Assembly: GCA_016209665.1 (NCBI GenBank)
Contig: JACQVT010000524.1
Location: 1-5,701, forward strand
Reading direction: 5' to 3'
DNA from: Planctomycetota bacterium
GTDB taxonomy: Bacteria; Planctomycetota; Phycisphaerae; UBA1845; PWPN01
Length of the DNA stretch: 5,701 nt
Under the pieces are notes generated by a model. That model made no database searches, was not told the DNA's origin, and worked only from the letters and a program-made list of their open reading frames with translations. The position numbers and the translations under genes are program-made. Position 1 is the first letter of the stretch. Each line of letters begins with the position of its first letter. Positions 1 through 5,024 of the stretch are shown piece after piece.

Positions 1-1
1 C

Positions 2-406
2 GCCGAGACCGAAAAACGCAACCGTCAGATCACCCTCGGCTGCATCGCCGGCATCTCGCTGCTCGTCGGCGGCATCGGCATCATGAACATCATGCTGGCC
101 ACAGTGACCGAACGCACGCGGGAAATTGGCATCCGCCGCGCGTTGGGTGCCAAAAGGCGTCACATCACCCTCCAGTTCCTGATCGAGGCCGTGGTCCTGA
201 CCACGGTCGGCGGGATTATCGGCATCATCACGGGCTCCTGGGGTGCCCACCTGGTCACGACCTGGGTCGGCTGGCCCACCGTCATTCACGAATGGACGAT
301 CTTTGTCAGTTTCGGACTGGCCGTCGCCGTCGGGTTGTTCTTCGGCATCTATCCGGCCGCCGCCGCCGCCCGCCTCGATCCCATCGAGGCGCTAAGGCAC
401 GAATAA
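2..406 (+). CDS. MacB/FtsX-type ABC transporter permease, C-terminal part (5' end outside window)
   Basis: This is the last 134 codons of an integral-membrane permease of the MacB/FtsX family, whose members work with an ABC ATPase to drive export or mechanotransmission across the cytoplasmic membrane. The reading frame is open from base 2 to the TAA at 404-406. Three hydrophobic segments are visible, at residues about 11-36 (containing [13 protein letters not shown]), 57-80 and 96-118. The cytoplasmic motif [17 protein letters not shown] ([16 protein letters not shown], residues 37-52) follows the first of them, and the end [18 protein letters not shown] is the usual C-terminus of the family. 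The internal ATG at 83 lies inside the first membrane segment and is not a real start. The large periplasmic domain and the first membrane helix lie upstream of the window, as would any partner ATPase or membrane fusion protein. The substrate cannot be told. Family assignment is secure from the motifs; calling it MacB itself would go too far. Confidence 0.93.
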   Translation, partial: AETEKRNRQITLGCIAGISLLVGGIGIMNIMLATVTERTREIGIRRALGAKRRHITLQFLIEAVVLTTVGGIIGIITGSWGAHLVTTWVGWPTVIHEWTIFVSFGLAVAVGLFFGIYPAAAAARLDPIEALRHE

Positions 407-804
407 CCGCTCAGCGACGTCCAGGAACCGACCGCTCGTGCCGCCGTTCACAATCATTCCTTCAAGAGACGCAGATTTTTTCGCTTATTTCGTGCCGTTT
501 TGCTTGACCCCGCGTGGCCGGACAGTTCAATGTGATGTATACTAACAGTGGCAGTTGACTCCCCGCACGATCTCCCCGACGCAACGCCCCGAAAGGGCGG
601 GTTGACAACTTCAAGTGCTGAAAGCCGCAGTGGCCAAAGCACGGCCCGACTGAACGGTTGGCCCCGTCCCGAGCGAGACCACCGGTCAGATGGAGGTTGC
701 AGCCGAACCGGACGGTACGCGGTATCGTCTGAATAAGTGAGGCGTCGGTCGTTTGACGGGTCCCGCCGGCCCGTCGAGGCCCGTAAGGCCAGGGAGTCAG
801 TACC
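407..804 (+). other. Non-coding interval and probable leader of the sigma factor gene
   Basis: About 400 bases with no convincing gene. A T-rich patch (475-502) follows the permease stop without a clear hairpin in front, so no intrinsic terminator is called. A -10-like TATACT lies at 538-543, but no -35 box stands 16-18 bases upstream; the TTGACC at 504-509 is 28 bases away. Short stem-loops are present at 585-599 (CGCCC/GGGCG) and 755-775. If TATACT is used, the sigma gene has an untranslated leader of about 255 bases. The small open frames here lack ribosome binding sites and family motifs. Confidence 0.55.
755..775 (+). promoter_or_regulatory. Leader hairpin just upstream of the sigma factor ribosome binding site
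   Basis: GACGGG (755-760) pairs perfectly with CCCGTC (770-775). A U-G and a C-G pair inside extend the stem to eight pairs around a five-base loop. It ends 15 bases before the AGGGAG ribosome binding site at 791-796. A second short repeat, GGCC (778-781)/GGCC (787-790), sits directly next to the site. The position allows an effect on translation initiation or mRNA stability, but no ligand-binding consensus is recognised and the function is inferred only from position. Confidence 0.35.
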
Positions 805-1776
805 ATGGAAACCGCCCAGACAACCAACCGGCAGGGAATGCCCTCGTCTGCATTGGCGGCTCACTCGTTGGTCGAACAGTTGAAGCCGAAGCTCGCCGAT
901 GCCGATCGTGGTCTGCTCGCCATCGTGTTGACCGAGCCGGGCGAGTTCATCGACCACGACCTTTTCCGCAAGCGCAACGTCGAGACCATCCTGTTCGGAG
1001 CGCCGATGGCGCTGCGGCCCGGGCAGACCCGCTTCGTCGACCGACCGATGTGCGATCTGGACTTCGACGCCATCACCGAGGAAACCAGCCTGACCACGGC
1101 CCAGGAGATCTTTCTGTTCCAGCGGTTCAACTACGCCCGTCGGCGGGTGGTGCAGCTCGTCGGAGCCGTCCGAGCCAACCCGACGTTGGAGACGGTCTGC
1201 CAGTTGCTCGCCTGGACCCATCGGGCCATGGACGCCCGGGCGCAACTGGCCCGGGCCAACCTGCCGTTGGTGCTGGCCATGGCCAAGCGGACGCGGCTCA
1301 GCGGGCTGGACTTCAACGAGTTGATCAGCGAGGGCAACTATGCCCTGCTCCGCAGCGTTGACAAGTTCGACTGCTCCCGCGGGTTCAAGTTCAGCACCTA
1401 CGCCTGCCGGGCGATCCTCAAGAGCTTCTCGCGGGTCGCCATGCGGGCCAGCCGATACCGCGGCCAGTTCCCGACCGAGTTCGACCCGACCCTCGAAAAG
1501 AGCGACTACATGGAGCGTCGGCGCGACGACATCGAGGGTCAATGCGTCGATGAGATCCGCGAGATCCTGGACCACAACCGGGCCGAACTCAGCGACATCG
1601 AAAAGCGGGTCATCCGCGAGCGGTTCGCCCTGGACGCCCCCTGCCTGCCCGCCAAGCCCAAGACGCTCGAGCAGGTCGGGGCCATGATCGGCGTGACCAA
1701 GGAGCGCGTCCGCCAGATTCAGAACAAGGCCCTGGCCAAAATCCGCCTGATCCTCGAGGACTCGCTGGCGGCCTGA
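805..1776 (+). CDS. RNA polymerase sigma-70 family sigma factor, divergent, without recognisable region 3
   Basis: A 323-residue protein predicted to bind core RNA polymerase and direct promoter recognition. The ATG at 805 is supported by AGGGAG at 791-796, eight bases upstream. Residues about 96-115 (LTTAQEIFLFQRFNYARRR) resemble region 1.2. Residues about 147-210 are region 2: LARANLPLVLAMAKR, DFNELISEGNYALLRSVDKFD, RGFKFSTYA. Residues about 261-320 are region 4, with LSDIEKRVIRERFALD and the helix-turn-helix around EQVGAMIGVTKERVRQIQNK (289-308). The roughly 50 residues between lack the helices of region 3. After FSTYA, housekeeping factors carry TWWIRQAITR; here it is CRAILKSFSR, so both melting tryptophans and the glutamine that reads the -10 box are replaced. 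About 90 N-terminal residues match nothing I recognise. Length and architecture differ from RpoD (larger, with region 3) and from ECF factors (about 200 residues), so it looks like an alternative, lineage-specific factor. No anti-sigma gene is adjacent. Sigma identity is certain; regulon and trigger are unknown. Confidence 0.93.
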   Translation: METAQTTNRQGMPSSALAAHSLVEQLKPKLADADRGLLAIVLTEPGEFIDHDLFRKRNVETILFGAPMALRPGQTRFVDRPMCDLDFDAITEETSLTTAQEIFLFQRFNYARRRVVQLVGAVRANPTLETVCQLLAWTHRAMDARAQLARANLPLVLAMAKRTRLSGLDFNELISEGNYALLRSVDKFDCSRGFKFSTYACRAILKSFSRVAMRASRYRGQFPTEFDPTLEKSDYMERRRDDIEGQCVDEIREILDHNRAELSDIEKRVIRERFALDAPCLPAKPKTLEQVGAMIGVTKERVRQIQNKALAKIRLILEDSLAA

Positions 1777-1815
1777 CGTTCGCCGCCCTGCGCGTCCCCA
1801 GTGCATCCTCCTCAC

Positions 1816-1845
1816 CAAGCCCAGGAACCCAAGTCCCTGGGCTTG
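1816..1845 (+). terminator. Stem-loop downstream of the sigma factor gene, possible terminator
   Basis: CAAGCCCAGG (1816-1825) is perfectly complementary to CCTGGGCTTG (1836-1845), giving a ten-base-pair stem with a ten-base loop, 40 bases after the sigma gene stop. No T-run follows (the next bases are TGCGTTACC), so it is not a classical intrinsic terminator. It may protect the mRNA 3' end or act with another factor. The dyad works equally on both strands. Confidence 0.5.
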
Positions 1846-1914
1846 TGCGTTACCGGGTGTCCGCCGGTGGCTGCCGACCGATTGCCGCTTTGCGAGTTGC
1901 GACTTTTGAACTCG

Positions 1915-1940
1915 CCGCGTCGCCGTGTCTCCGCGTCGCC
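1915..1940. repeat. Short tandem-like direct repeat, 10-base unit
   Basis: CCGCGTCGCC occurs at 1915-1924 and again at 1931-1940, a 16-base period, separated by GTGTCT. It lies in the non-coding stretch between the sigma gene stem-loop and the RHS remnant. The surrounding bases 1850-1975 hold no gene that I can support. It may be a degenerate piece of a dispersed low-complexity repeat. Confidence 0.4.
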
Positions 1941-1975
1941 TCCCCCGTCATTTCCCGAGCCCCGAAGACCGAGTC

Positions 1976-2158
1976 CTAAGAATCTGGCCGTTCTTTCGGG
2001 CGTCGGCCATGCGTCCGCGTTTCGAGCTTGCCGTCGTCCGTGCAGGTGTAGTCCACGTGCTTGGTGTCCGCGTAGGTCTTGCGGGTGAGCAGGCCGGTGC
2101 CCTCATCGTAAGCCCAGGTGGTCTCATCGGCGTCGCCGGGGGAACCCGGCCAGGTGGA
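1976..2158 (-). pseudogene. RHS/YD-repeat protein fragment (remnant)
   Basis: Read on the minus strand, the frame ending at the stop at 1976-1978 contains TWPGSPGDADETTWAYDEG followed by TGLLTRKTYADTKHVDYTCT and DDGKLETRTH. This is the signature of RHS/YD repeats (TWxYDExTGLLTxKxYADGxxVxYTYTxDGKLxTRT), which form the shell of large secreted toxin-delivery or wall-associated proteins. Only one to two repeat units are present. No start codon with a ribosome binding site precedes the block: the open frame simply runs back, without RHS similarity, into the propeller gene on the other strand. After LETRTH the expected WARG-type continuation is lost and the frame stops within ten codons. A frameshift near 2008 is possible, because the neighbouring frame reads ADARKNGQ there. 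The usual YTYT is YTCT. I read it as a decayed or deposited piece of a larger rhs gene. A functional peptide seems unlikely. Confidence 0.65.
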
Positions 2159-2194
2159 GCCGGTCCAGCCCGCCCCAATAATCGAACCTGTCCC

Positions 2195-2230
2195 GTTTTC
2201 CGGTTGCGCGGTTGCGGTTTTCCGGTTGCG
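2195..2230. repeat. 14-base direct repeat with an 8-base sub-repeat
   Basis: GTTTTCCGGTTGCG occurs at 2195-2208 and 2217-2230, with a 22-base period. Its core CGGTTGCG occurs three times (2201-2208, 2209-2216, 2223-2230). The block lies just upstream (minus-strand sense) of the RHS remnant, at the point where similarity to RHS proteins has already ended. It looks like local slippage rather than a mobile-element end: no transposase and no longer inverted repeats are present. Confidence 0.5.
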
Positions 2231-2376
2231 AATGCTCGAACGGGCCGTCACCTGACTGGAGGGACCGTCCTGACCGCCGGAGAATGACATGTCCATGCAA
2301 CGGGGGGAGCAAAGCTGTACAATGACCGAACACGGCTCCGCGGCGTACCCGGGCGCGCTCATAGGGGCAATCTCGG

Positions 2377-2394
2377 CTGATGGGTGCCCATCGG
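2377..2394. repeat. Small perfect palindrome in the leader of the propeller gene
   Basis: GATGGG (2379-2384), TG and CCCATC (2387-2392) form a near-perfect dyad, extended outward by a T-G and a C-G pair. It lies about 30 bases before the chosen GTG start at 2423. An in-frame GTG at 2384 falls inside the loop, which argues against that codon as a start. It could be an operator half-site pair or a leader hairpin. A -10-like TACAAT at 2318-2323 lies upstream, without a good -35 box. Confidence 0.35.
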
Positions 2395-2412
2395 ACGCCC
2401 GGCTGTTGAGGC

Positions 2413-2417
2413 GGGAG
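2413..2417 (+). promoter_or_regulatory. Ribosome binding site that decides the GTG start of the propeller gene
   Basis: GGGAG at 2413-2417 stands five bases before the GTG at 2423. The in-frame GTG at 2384 has no such site. The ATG at 2438 would be 20 bases away, which is too far. Confidence 0.6.
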
Positions 2418-2422
2418 AAATC

Positions 2423-4450
2423 GTGAGCCATTCGTGGATGAATCGGGCGGGGTGCGCTGGATGGGCCGCCCTGGTCGCGGGCCTCGCGGGCGGAGGGCCG
2501 CTTTCTGCGTCTCCAGGCGGAGGACTGGAGTGGGCGAGTTATCTGGGCGGTTCCTTGTACGATCATGTCCGCGACGTCACCACCGACACCCAGGGTAACG
2601 TCTATCTGACCGGAGGCACGGAGTCGGCCGACTTCGCGGTCACTCCCGGCGCCTATCAGACCGTTCACAACCGCGGCCTGGCTCCCGACAACGCCAGCAT
2701 CCAGGCGTTCGACGTGTTTGTCGTGAAGCTCGATCCCAACGGAAATCGGCTCTGGTCCACGTTCCTGGGAGGGCGAAACTACGATCGGGCGTATGCGATC
2801 GAGGTGGCCGGCGATGGATACATCTATGTTGCCGGGCGGGCGGGCAATGGTTTTCCGGTGACCGCCGGGGCGTTTCAGACCACCTTCATGGGTGGGCAGG
2901 AAGCCGACTTCTACGGCCCGCAAGATGGTTTCATCGCGAAACTCTCGCCGGATGGATCGACGCTCGTATGGGCCAGCTACTTCGGAACATCCGATACGCG
3001 GATTATCCGGGATATCGCGATCGACGCAGCCGGCGATGTCTACCTCGCCTCCGGCTACTCCTCCGGCAGCTATCCGGCCGGGGTGGCCGCAGCCTTTAAC
3101 AACACGCCCAAGGGAGGCATGGACGCCGTAGCGGCCAAGGTGAAGTCCGATGGATCCCAGGTTTTGTGGGCAACCTATCTGGGCGGCTCAGCCAACGAGA
3201 TTCCGGAAAACTCCGTCCGGATCGACAATAGCGGACGACTTTACCTCCTGACCTCCAGCCAGTCGGCGGGTGCGGCGACGCCTGGAGCGTACGATACCAG
3301 TCTGGCCGGCCCGGCCGATTTTTTTCTGGTGCGGTTGCAGCCGGCGGATGGCACGCTCCTCTGGGCCACTTATGTCGGCGGCTCCCAGGGCGAGGGGCTC
3401 GAGACACATGAGCTGGCGATCGACAACCAGGGCAACCCCATCATCGGGGCGGTCACGACCTCGACCCTGAATTACCCAACCACGCCGGGGGCTTTCGATA
3501 CAACACACAATGGCCTCGGCGGCGCCGGAACCGGGCAAGGCACCAACTACCCCGGCGACGTGGCTGTCTCCAAGATTTCCGCGGACGGGACGCAGTTGCT
3601 CGCCAGCACGCTCGTGGGTGGCCGATGGGGTGAGAGCGGAGAGGGTTTTGCGGGTGTCGATGCGGCTGGCCGTGTATACCTGACCGGTGGAACGTTCTCC
3701 GACAATTTCCCGGCCACCTCCGATGCCTATCAGGCCCTGCCGCCGGCCAATCTCAATGCCTTCGTGATCGTGCTTTCGCCTGACCTCGACTACCTGCTGT
3801 ATTCAACCTATCTGGGCGGGAGCAACTGGGATGTCTGCCGGGCGGCGACGGTCGCGCCTGACGGCACTGTCTACGTGGCGGGCGAGACGGTCTCGACGAA
3901 CTGGCCAACCCTCAATCCGCTTCAACCATCTTACGGCGGAGGCAACGCCGATGGCATGATCGCCAAGCTCAAGTTCACCCCGGTTGCACCGATCATTGCC
4001 GAGGTGTCGCCGGATCCGAAGCGGATTCCGGCCGGCCGCGAATACCTGGAGGCGCTCGGTCTTGCCCAGGGAACACCACCGTTCGCATGGTCGATCGTTC
4101 AATCGCCCGCGGCGGCCCAGGTGGACACCCGCGGGCGAGTGAGCGGCTGGACACCGTCGACCGGCAATATGGGCATGACGTTCTCGTTCTCGGTTCGGGC
4201 CGGCAATTTAGAAGGGTCCGACACGGAGGCCTGGCAGGTGACGGTGGAGTCCATCGCCGACCTCGACGACGATGATGACGTGGACGTGAGCGACTTCGGT
4301 GTCATGCAACAATGCTTCTCTGGGGGTGCGGCCCCGGCCGGCCCCGGCTGTGCAGGACCTGACCTCGATAGCGACGGTGACGTGGACGCCGCCGACTTCA
4401 ACCTCTTCCTGCCGTGCATGAACGGGGCCGAACGCCGCCCGGGATGTTGA
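2423..4450 (+). CDS. Secreted SBBP-repeat beta-propeller protein with Ig-like segment and C-terminal dockerin-like EF-hand pair
   Basis: A 675-residue exported protein of unknown ligand. The GTG start is chosen from the GGGAG site five bases upstream; it gives a short N-terminus followed by a hydrophobic stretch (residues about 9-24) and a likely signal peptidase site after LSA (residue 29). Seven copies of the SBBP-type motif WxSYLGG follow, starting at about residues 37 (WASYLGG), 111 (WSTFLGG), 183 (WASYFGT), 249 (WATYLGG), 314 (WATYVGG), 393 (LASTLVGG) and 460 (YSTYLGG). Each is followed by D..GN/DVYLTG and then by PxTxGAYQTT-like turns and DxFVxKL. Spacing of 65-79 residues and a count of seven fit one closed seven-bladed propeller. 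Residues about 521-609 look like a putative Ig fold of the He_PIG kind (GTPPFAWSI, GRVSGWTP). Residues 613-675 hold two calcium-binding-type loops, DLDDDDDVDVSDF and DLDSDGDVDAADF, with four cysteines in the tail. The dockerin-like module suggests attachment or calcium-dependent folding at the cell surface; cohesin partners are not visible. No sorting signal follows it. Confidence 0.9.
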   Translation: MSHSWMNRAGCAGWAALVAGLAGGGPLSASPGGGLEWASYLGGSLYDHVRDVTTDTQGNVYLTGGTESADFAVTPGAYQTVHNRGLAPDNASIQAFDVFVVKLDPNGNRLWSTFLGGRNYDRAYAIEVAGDGYIYVAGRAGNGFPVTAGAFQTTFMGGQEADFYGPQDGFIAKLSPDGSTLVWASYFGTSDTRIIRDIAIDAAGDVYLASGYSSGSYPAGVAAAFNNTPKGGMDAVAAKVKSDGSQVLWATYLGGSANEIPENSVRIDNSGRLYLLTSSQSAGAATPGAYDTSLAGPADFFLVRLQPADGTLLWATYVGGSQGEGLETHELAIDNQGNPIIGAVTTSTLNYPTTPGAFDTTHNGLGGAGTGQGTNYPGDVAVSKISADGTQLLASTLVGGRWGESGEGFAGVDAAGRVYLTGGTFSDNFPATSDAYQALPPANLNAFVIVLSPDLDYLLYSTYLGGSNWDVCRAATVAPDGTVYVAGETVSTNWPTLNPLQPSYGGGNADGMIAKLKFTPVAPIIAEVSPDPKRIPAGREYLEALGLAQGTPPFAWSIVQSPAAAQVDTRGRVSGWTPSTGNMGMTFSFSVRAGNLEGSDTEAWQVTVESIADLDDDDDVDVSDFGVMQQCFSGGAAPAGPGCAGPDLDSDGDVDAADFNLFLPCMNGAERRPGC

Positions 4451-4497
4451 GCGCCGCGGAAGCCGGGGGCTGGCTGAGGCCAGAATCGGGGTATTCA

Positions 4498-4560
4498 GAG
4501 CCCCGAGTGCAAGCGAGCGGGTCGTGTCTACCTGTCGCTGGCGCCCTGGGCGCTGACAGG
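4498..4560. repeat. Imperfect palindrome / long stem-loop after the propeller gene
   Basis: Bases 4498-4522 pair with 4530-4553 through 18 Watson-Crick and two G-U pairs, with four mismatches and one bulge, around a seven-base loop (4523-4529). The right arm can instead form its own hairpin: CCTGTC (4531-4536) with GACAGG (4555-4560), enclosing GCGCC/GGCGC with a CTG loop. A further mini-hairpin, CAC-TTCG-GTG (4563-4572), has a C(UUCG)G tetraloop. The element begins 48 bases after the stop of the propeller gene. No T-run follows, so an intrinsic terminator is not claimed. The arms, with GCAAGCGA on the left and TCGCTGGCGC on the right, resemble dispersed intergenic palindromes of planctomycete genomes. 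That comparison is from memory and unverified. Confidence 0.5.
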
Positions 4561-4605
4561 CCCACTTCGGTGCGGCCGCCCAGACCGTCACGCATCCCAA
4601 TCGCG

Positions 4606-4746
4606 GGGGTCCGTGACATTTGGGGCCGGGGTCTTCAGGACCAAGGAGACTTGTTGCCGTTCTTTCGTCCTTTCCAGGCGGAGGCGTCAACAAGTTGACG
4701 CGGTCCTTTGGAAAGAATGCCTCCTGCCTAAGCTGTCACGGGGCCC
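4606..4746. other. Structured non-coding element upstream of the thiS promoter, unrecognised
   Basis: A long-range helix closes this segment: 4606-4618 pairs with 4734-4746, with an uninterrupted eight-base core CCGTGACA (4611-4618)/TGTCACGG (4734-4741), a G-U pair, one mismatch and three more G-C pairs. Inside, CAAG-GAGA-CTTG (4642-4653) forms a hairpin with a GNRA-type loop. Bases 4676-4685 pair with 4719-4729 (ten pairs, one bulged T at 4725), and within that lies the dyad GCGTCAAC-AA-GTTGACGC (4684-4701). TTCTTTC (4660-4666) can also pair with GAAAGAA (4711-4717). This could be a multibranched RNA, a terminator or attenuator of the upstream unit, or a dispersed repeat. I find no TPP riboswitch, SRP RNA, tmRNA or tRNA consensus in it. 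The strand is uncertain, because helices form on either transcript. Confidence 0.4.
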
Positions 4747-4762
4747 AATAGCGGGTCCGAGC

Positions 4763-4787
4763 CCGGGCCGCGTTGACCCGCGCCCGG
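4763..4787. promoter_or_regulatory. GC-rich dyad centred on the thiS -35 box, possible operator
   Basis: CCGGGC (4763-4768) and GCG (4770-4772) are complementary to CGC (4779-4781) and GCCCGG (4782-4787): nine pairs with one unpaired C at 4769. The six bases left in the middle are exactly the -35 hexamer TTGACC (4773-4778). A competing dyad, GCGGGTC (4751-4757) with GACCCGC (4775-4781), also covers the -35 box. The arrangement would suit a repressor competing with RNA polymerase, but GC-rich sequence yields such dyads easily and no regulator is known. Confidence 0.3.
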
Positions 4788-4802
4788 CTTGGTCCGTATA
4801 AT
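4773..4802 (+). promoter_or_regulatory. Sigma-70-type promoter for thiS-thiG
   Basis: TTGACC (4773-4778) and a perfect TATAAT (4797-4802) are separated by 18 bases. Transcription would begin near 4809, just before the GAGGT ribosome binding site (4812-4816) and the ATG at 4824. That leaves a leader of about 15 bases. This is the only near-consensus promoter in the window. Five of six -35 bases and six of six -10 bases match the housekeeping consensus. Confidence 0.75.
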
Positions 4803-4823
4803 CAGCATGTTGAGGTAACTCCC

Positions 4824-5024
4824 ATGCGGGTCACTATTAACGGCACCGACCGGGACATCCGGCCCGCATCGACGGTCGCCGAGTTGGTGGCCGACTTCAA
4901 CCTCCAGCCCAAGTTCGTGGCCGTCGAAGTGAACTGCGACCTTGTTCCCCGCCGCGAGTACTCGGTGACCCGGCTGAACGAGGGCGACGAGGTGGAAATT
5001 GTCACCCTCGTCGGAGGTGGATGA
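4824..5024 (+). CDS. thiS: ThiS, sulfur carrier protein for thiamine thiazole synthesis
   Basis: A 66-residue ubiquitin-fold sulfur carrier of the thiamine pathway, acting in the cytoplasm. In the family the C-terminal Gly-Gly is adenylated (by ThiF or a MoeB-like enzyme), converted to a thiocarboxylate and used by ThiG to build the thiazole ring. Here the protein begins [12 protein letters not shown], continues with TVAELV and [15 protein letters not shown], and ends [13 protein letters not shown], which is the expected ThiS pattern and length with an intact GG terminus. The ATG at 4824 is chosen because GAGGT (4812-4816) lies seven bases upstream and other ThiS proteins begin at this point. 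A longer frame from a TTG at 4773 starts inside the -35 box and is rejected. The TGA stop at 5022-5024 overlaps the thiG start, so the two are coupled. No thiF is seen in the window. Confidence 0.97.
   Translation: MRVTINGTDRDIRPASTVAELVADFNLQPKFVAVEVNCDLVPRREYSVTRLNEGDEVEIVTLVGGG
5013..5017 (+). promoter_or_regulatory. Ribosome binding site of thiG, inside the end of thiS
   Basis: GGAGG at 5013-5017 is part of the codons for the final glycines of ThiS. It is six bases from the ATG at 5024 and three from the ATG at 5021, so 5024 is the better start; the two differ by one methionine. The shared TGATG points to translational coupling. Confidence 0.75.

Noticed and set aside
504..543. TTGACC with TATACT as a promoter pair
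   Set aside because: The spacing is 28 bases, too long for a sigma-70 promoter. TATACT alone is mentioned only as a weak -10 candidate.
602..607. Perfect TTGACA as a -35 box for the sigma gene
   Set aside because: No -10-like hexamer is found 16-18 bases downstream (positions 624-631 read GCCGCAGT).
454..1818. A 454-codon minus-strand open frame covering the whole sigma factor gene
   Set aside because: It is the antisense shadow of a GC-rich gene whose plus-strand product has clear sigma-70 motifs. The minus-strand product has no recognisable domain, and its start has no convincing ribosome binding site.
2384..2422. Earlier in-frame GTG start of the propeller protein
   Set aside because: It lies in the loop of a palindrome, has no ribosome binding site and would put 13 extra residues before the signal peptide. 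The GTG at 2423 has GGGAG at good spacing.
1976..2923. A 315-codon minus-strand open frame as a full gene
   Set aside because: Its first half is antisense to the propeller gene and shows no family motifs. Only the last 60 or so codons carry RHS similarity, so only that part is annotated, as a remnant.
4461..4500. GGCTGAGG near a hairpin (4470-4483), reminiscent of a TPP riboswitch core
   Set aside because: Only this fragment resembles the consensus. The second conserved half (ACCTGATC and following) is absent, and the site lies more than 300 bases upstream of thiS with a promoter in between.
4414..4698. Plus-strand open frame of 94 codons after the propeller gene
   Set aside because: It begins inside the propeller gene, runs through inverted repeats, and its product has no motif or hydrophobic pattern suggesting a real protein.
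4773..4823. TTG-initiated extension of thiS
   Set aside because: The TTG is the first half of the -35 hexamer and lies upstream of the predicted transcription start. The ATG at 4824 gives the standard ThiS length and has its own ribosome binding site.
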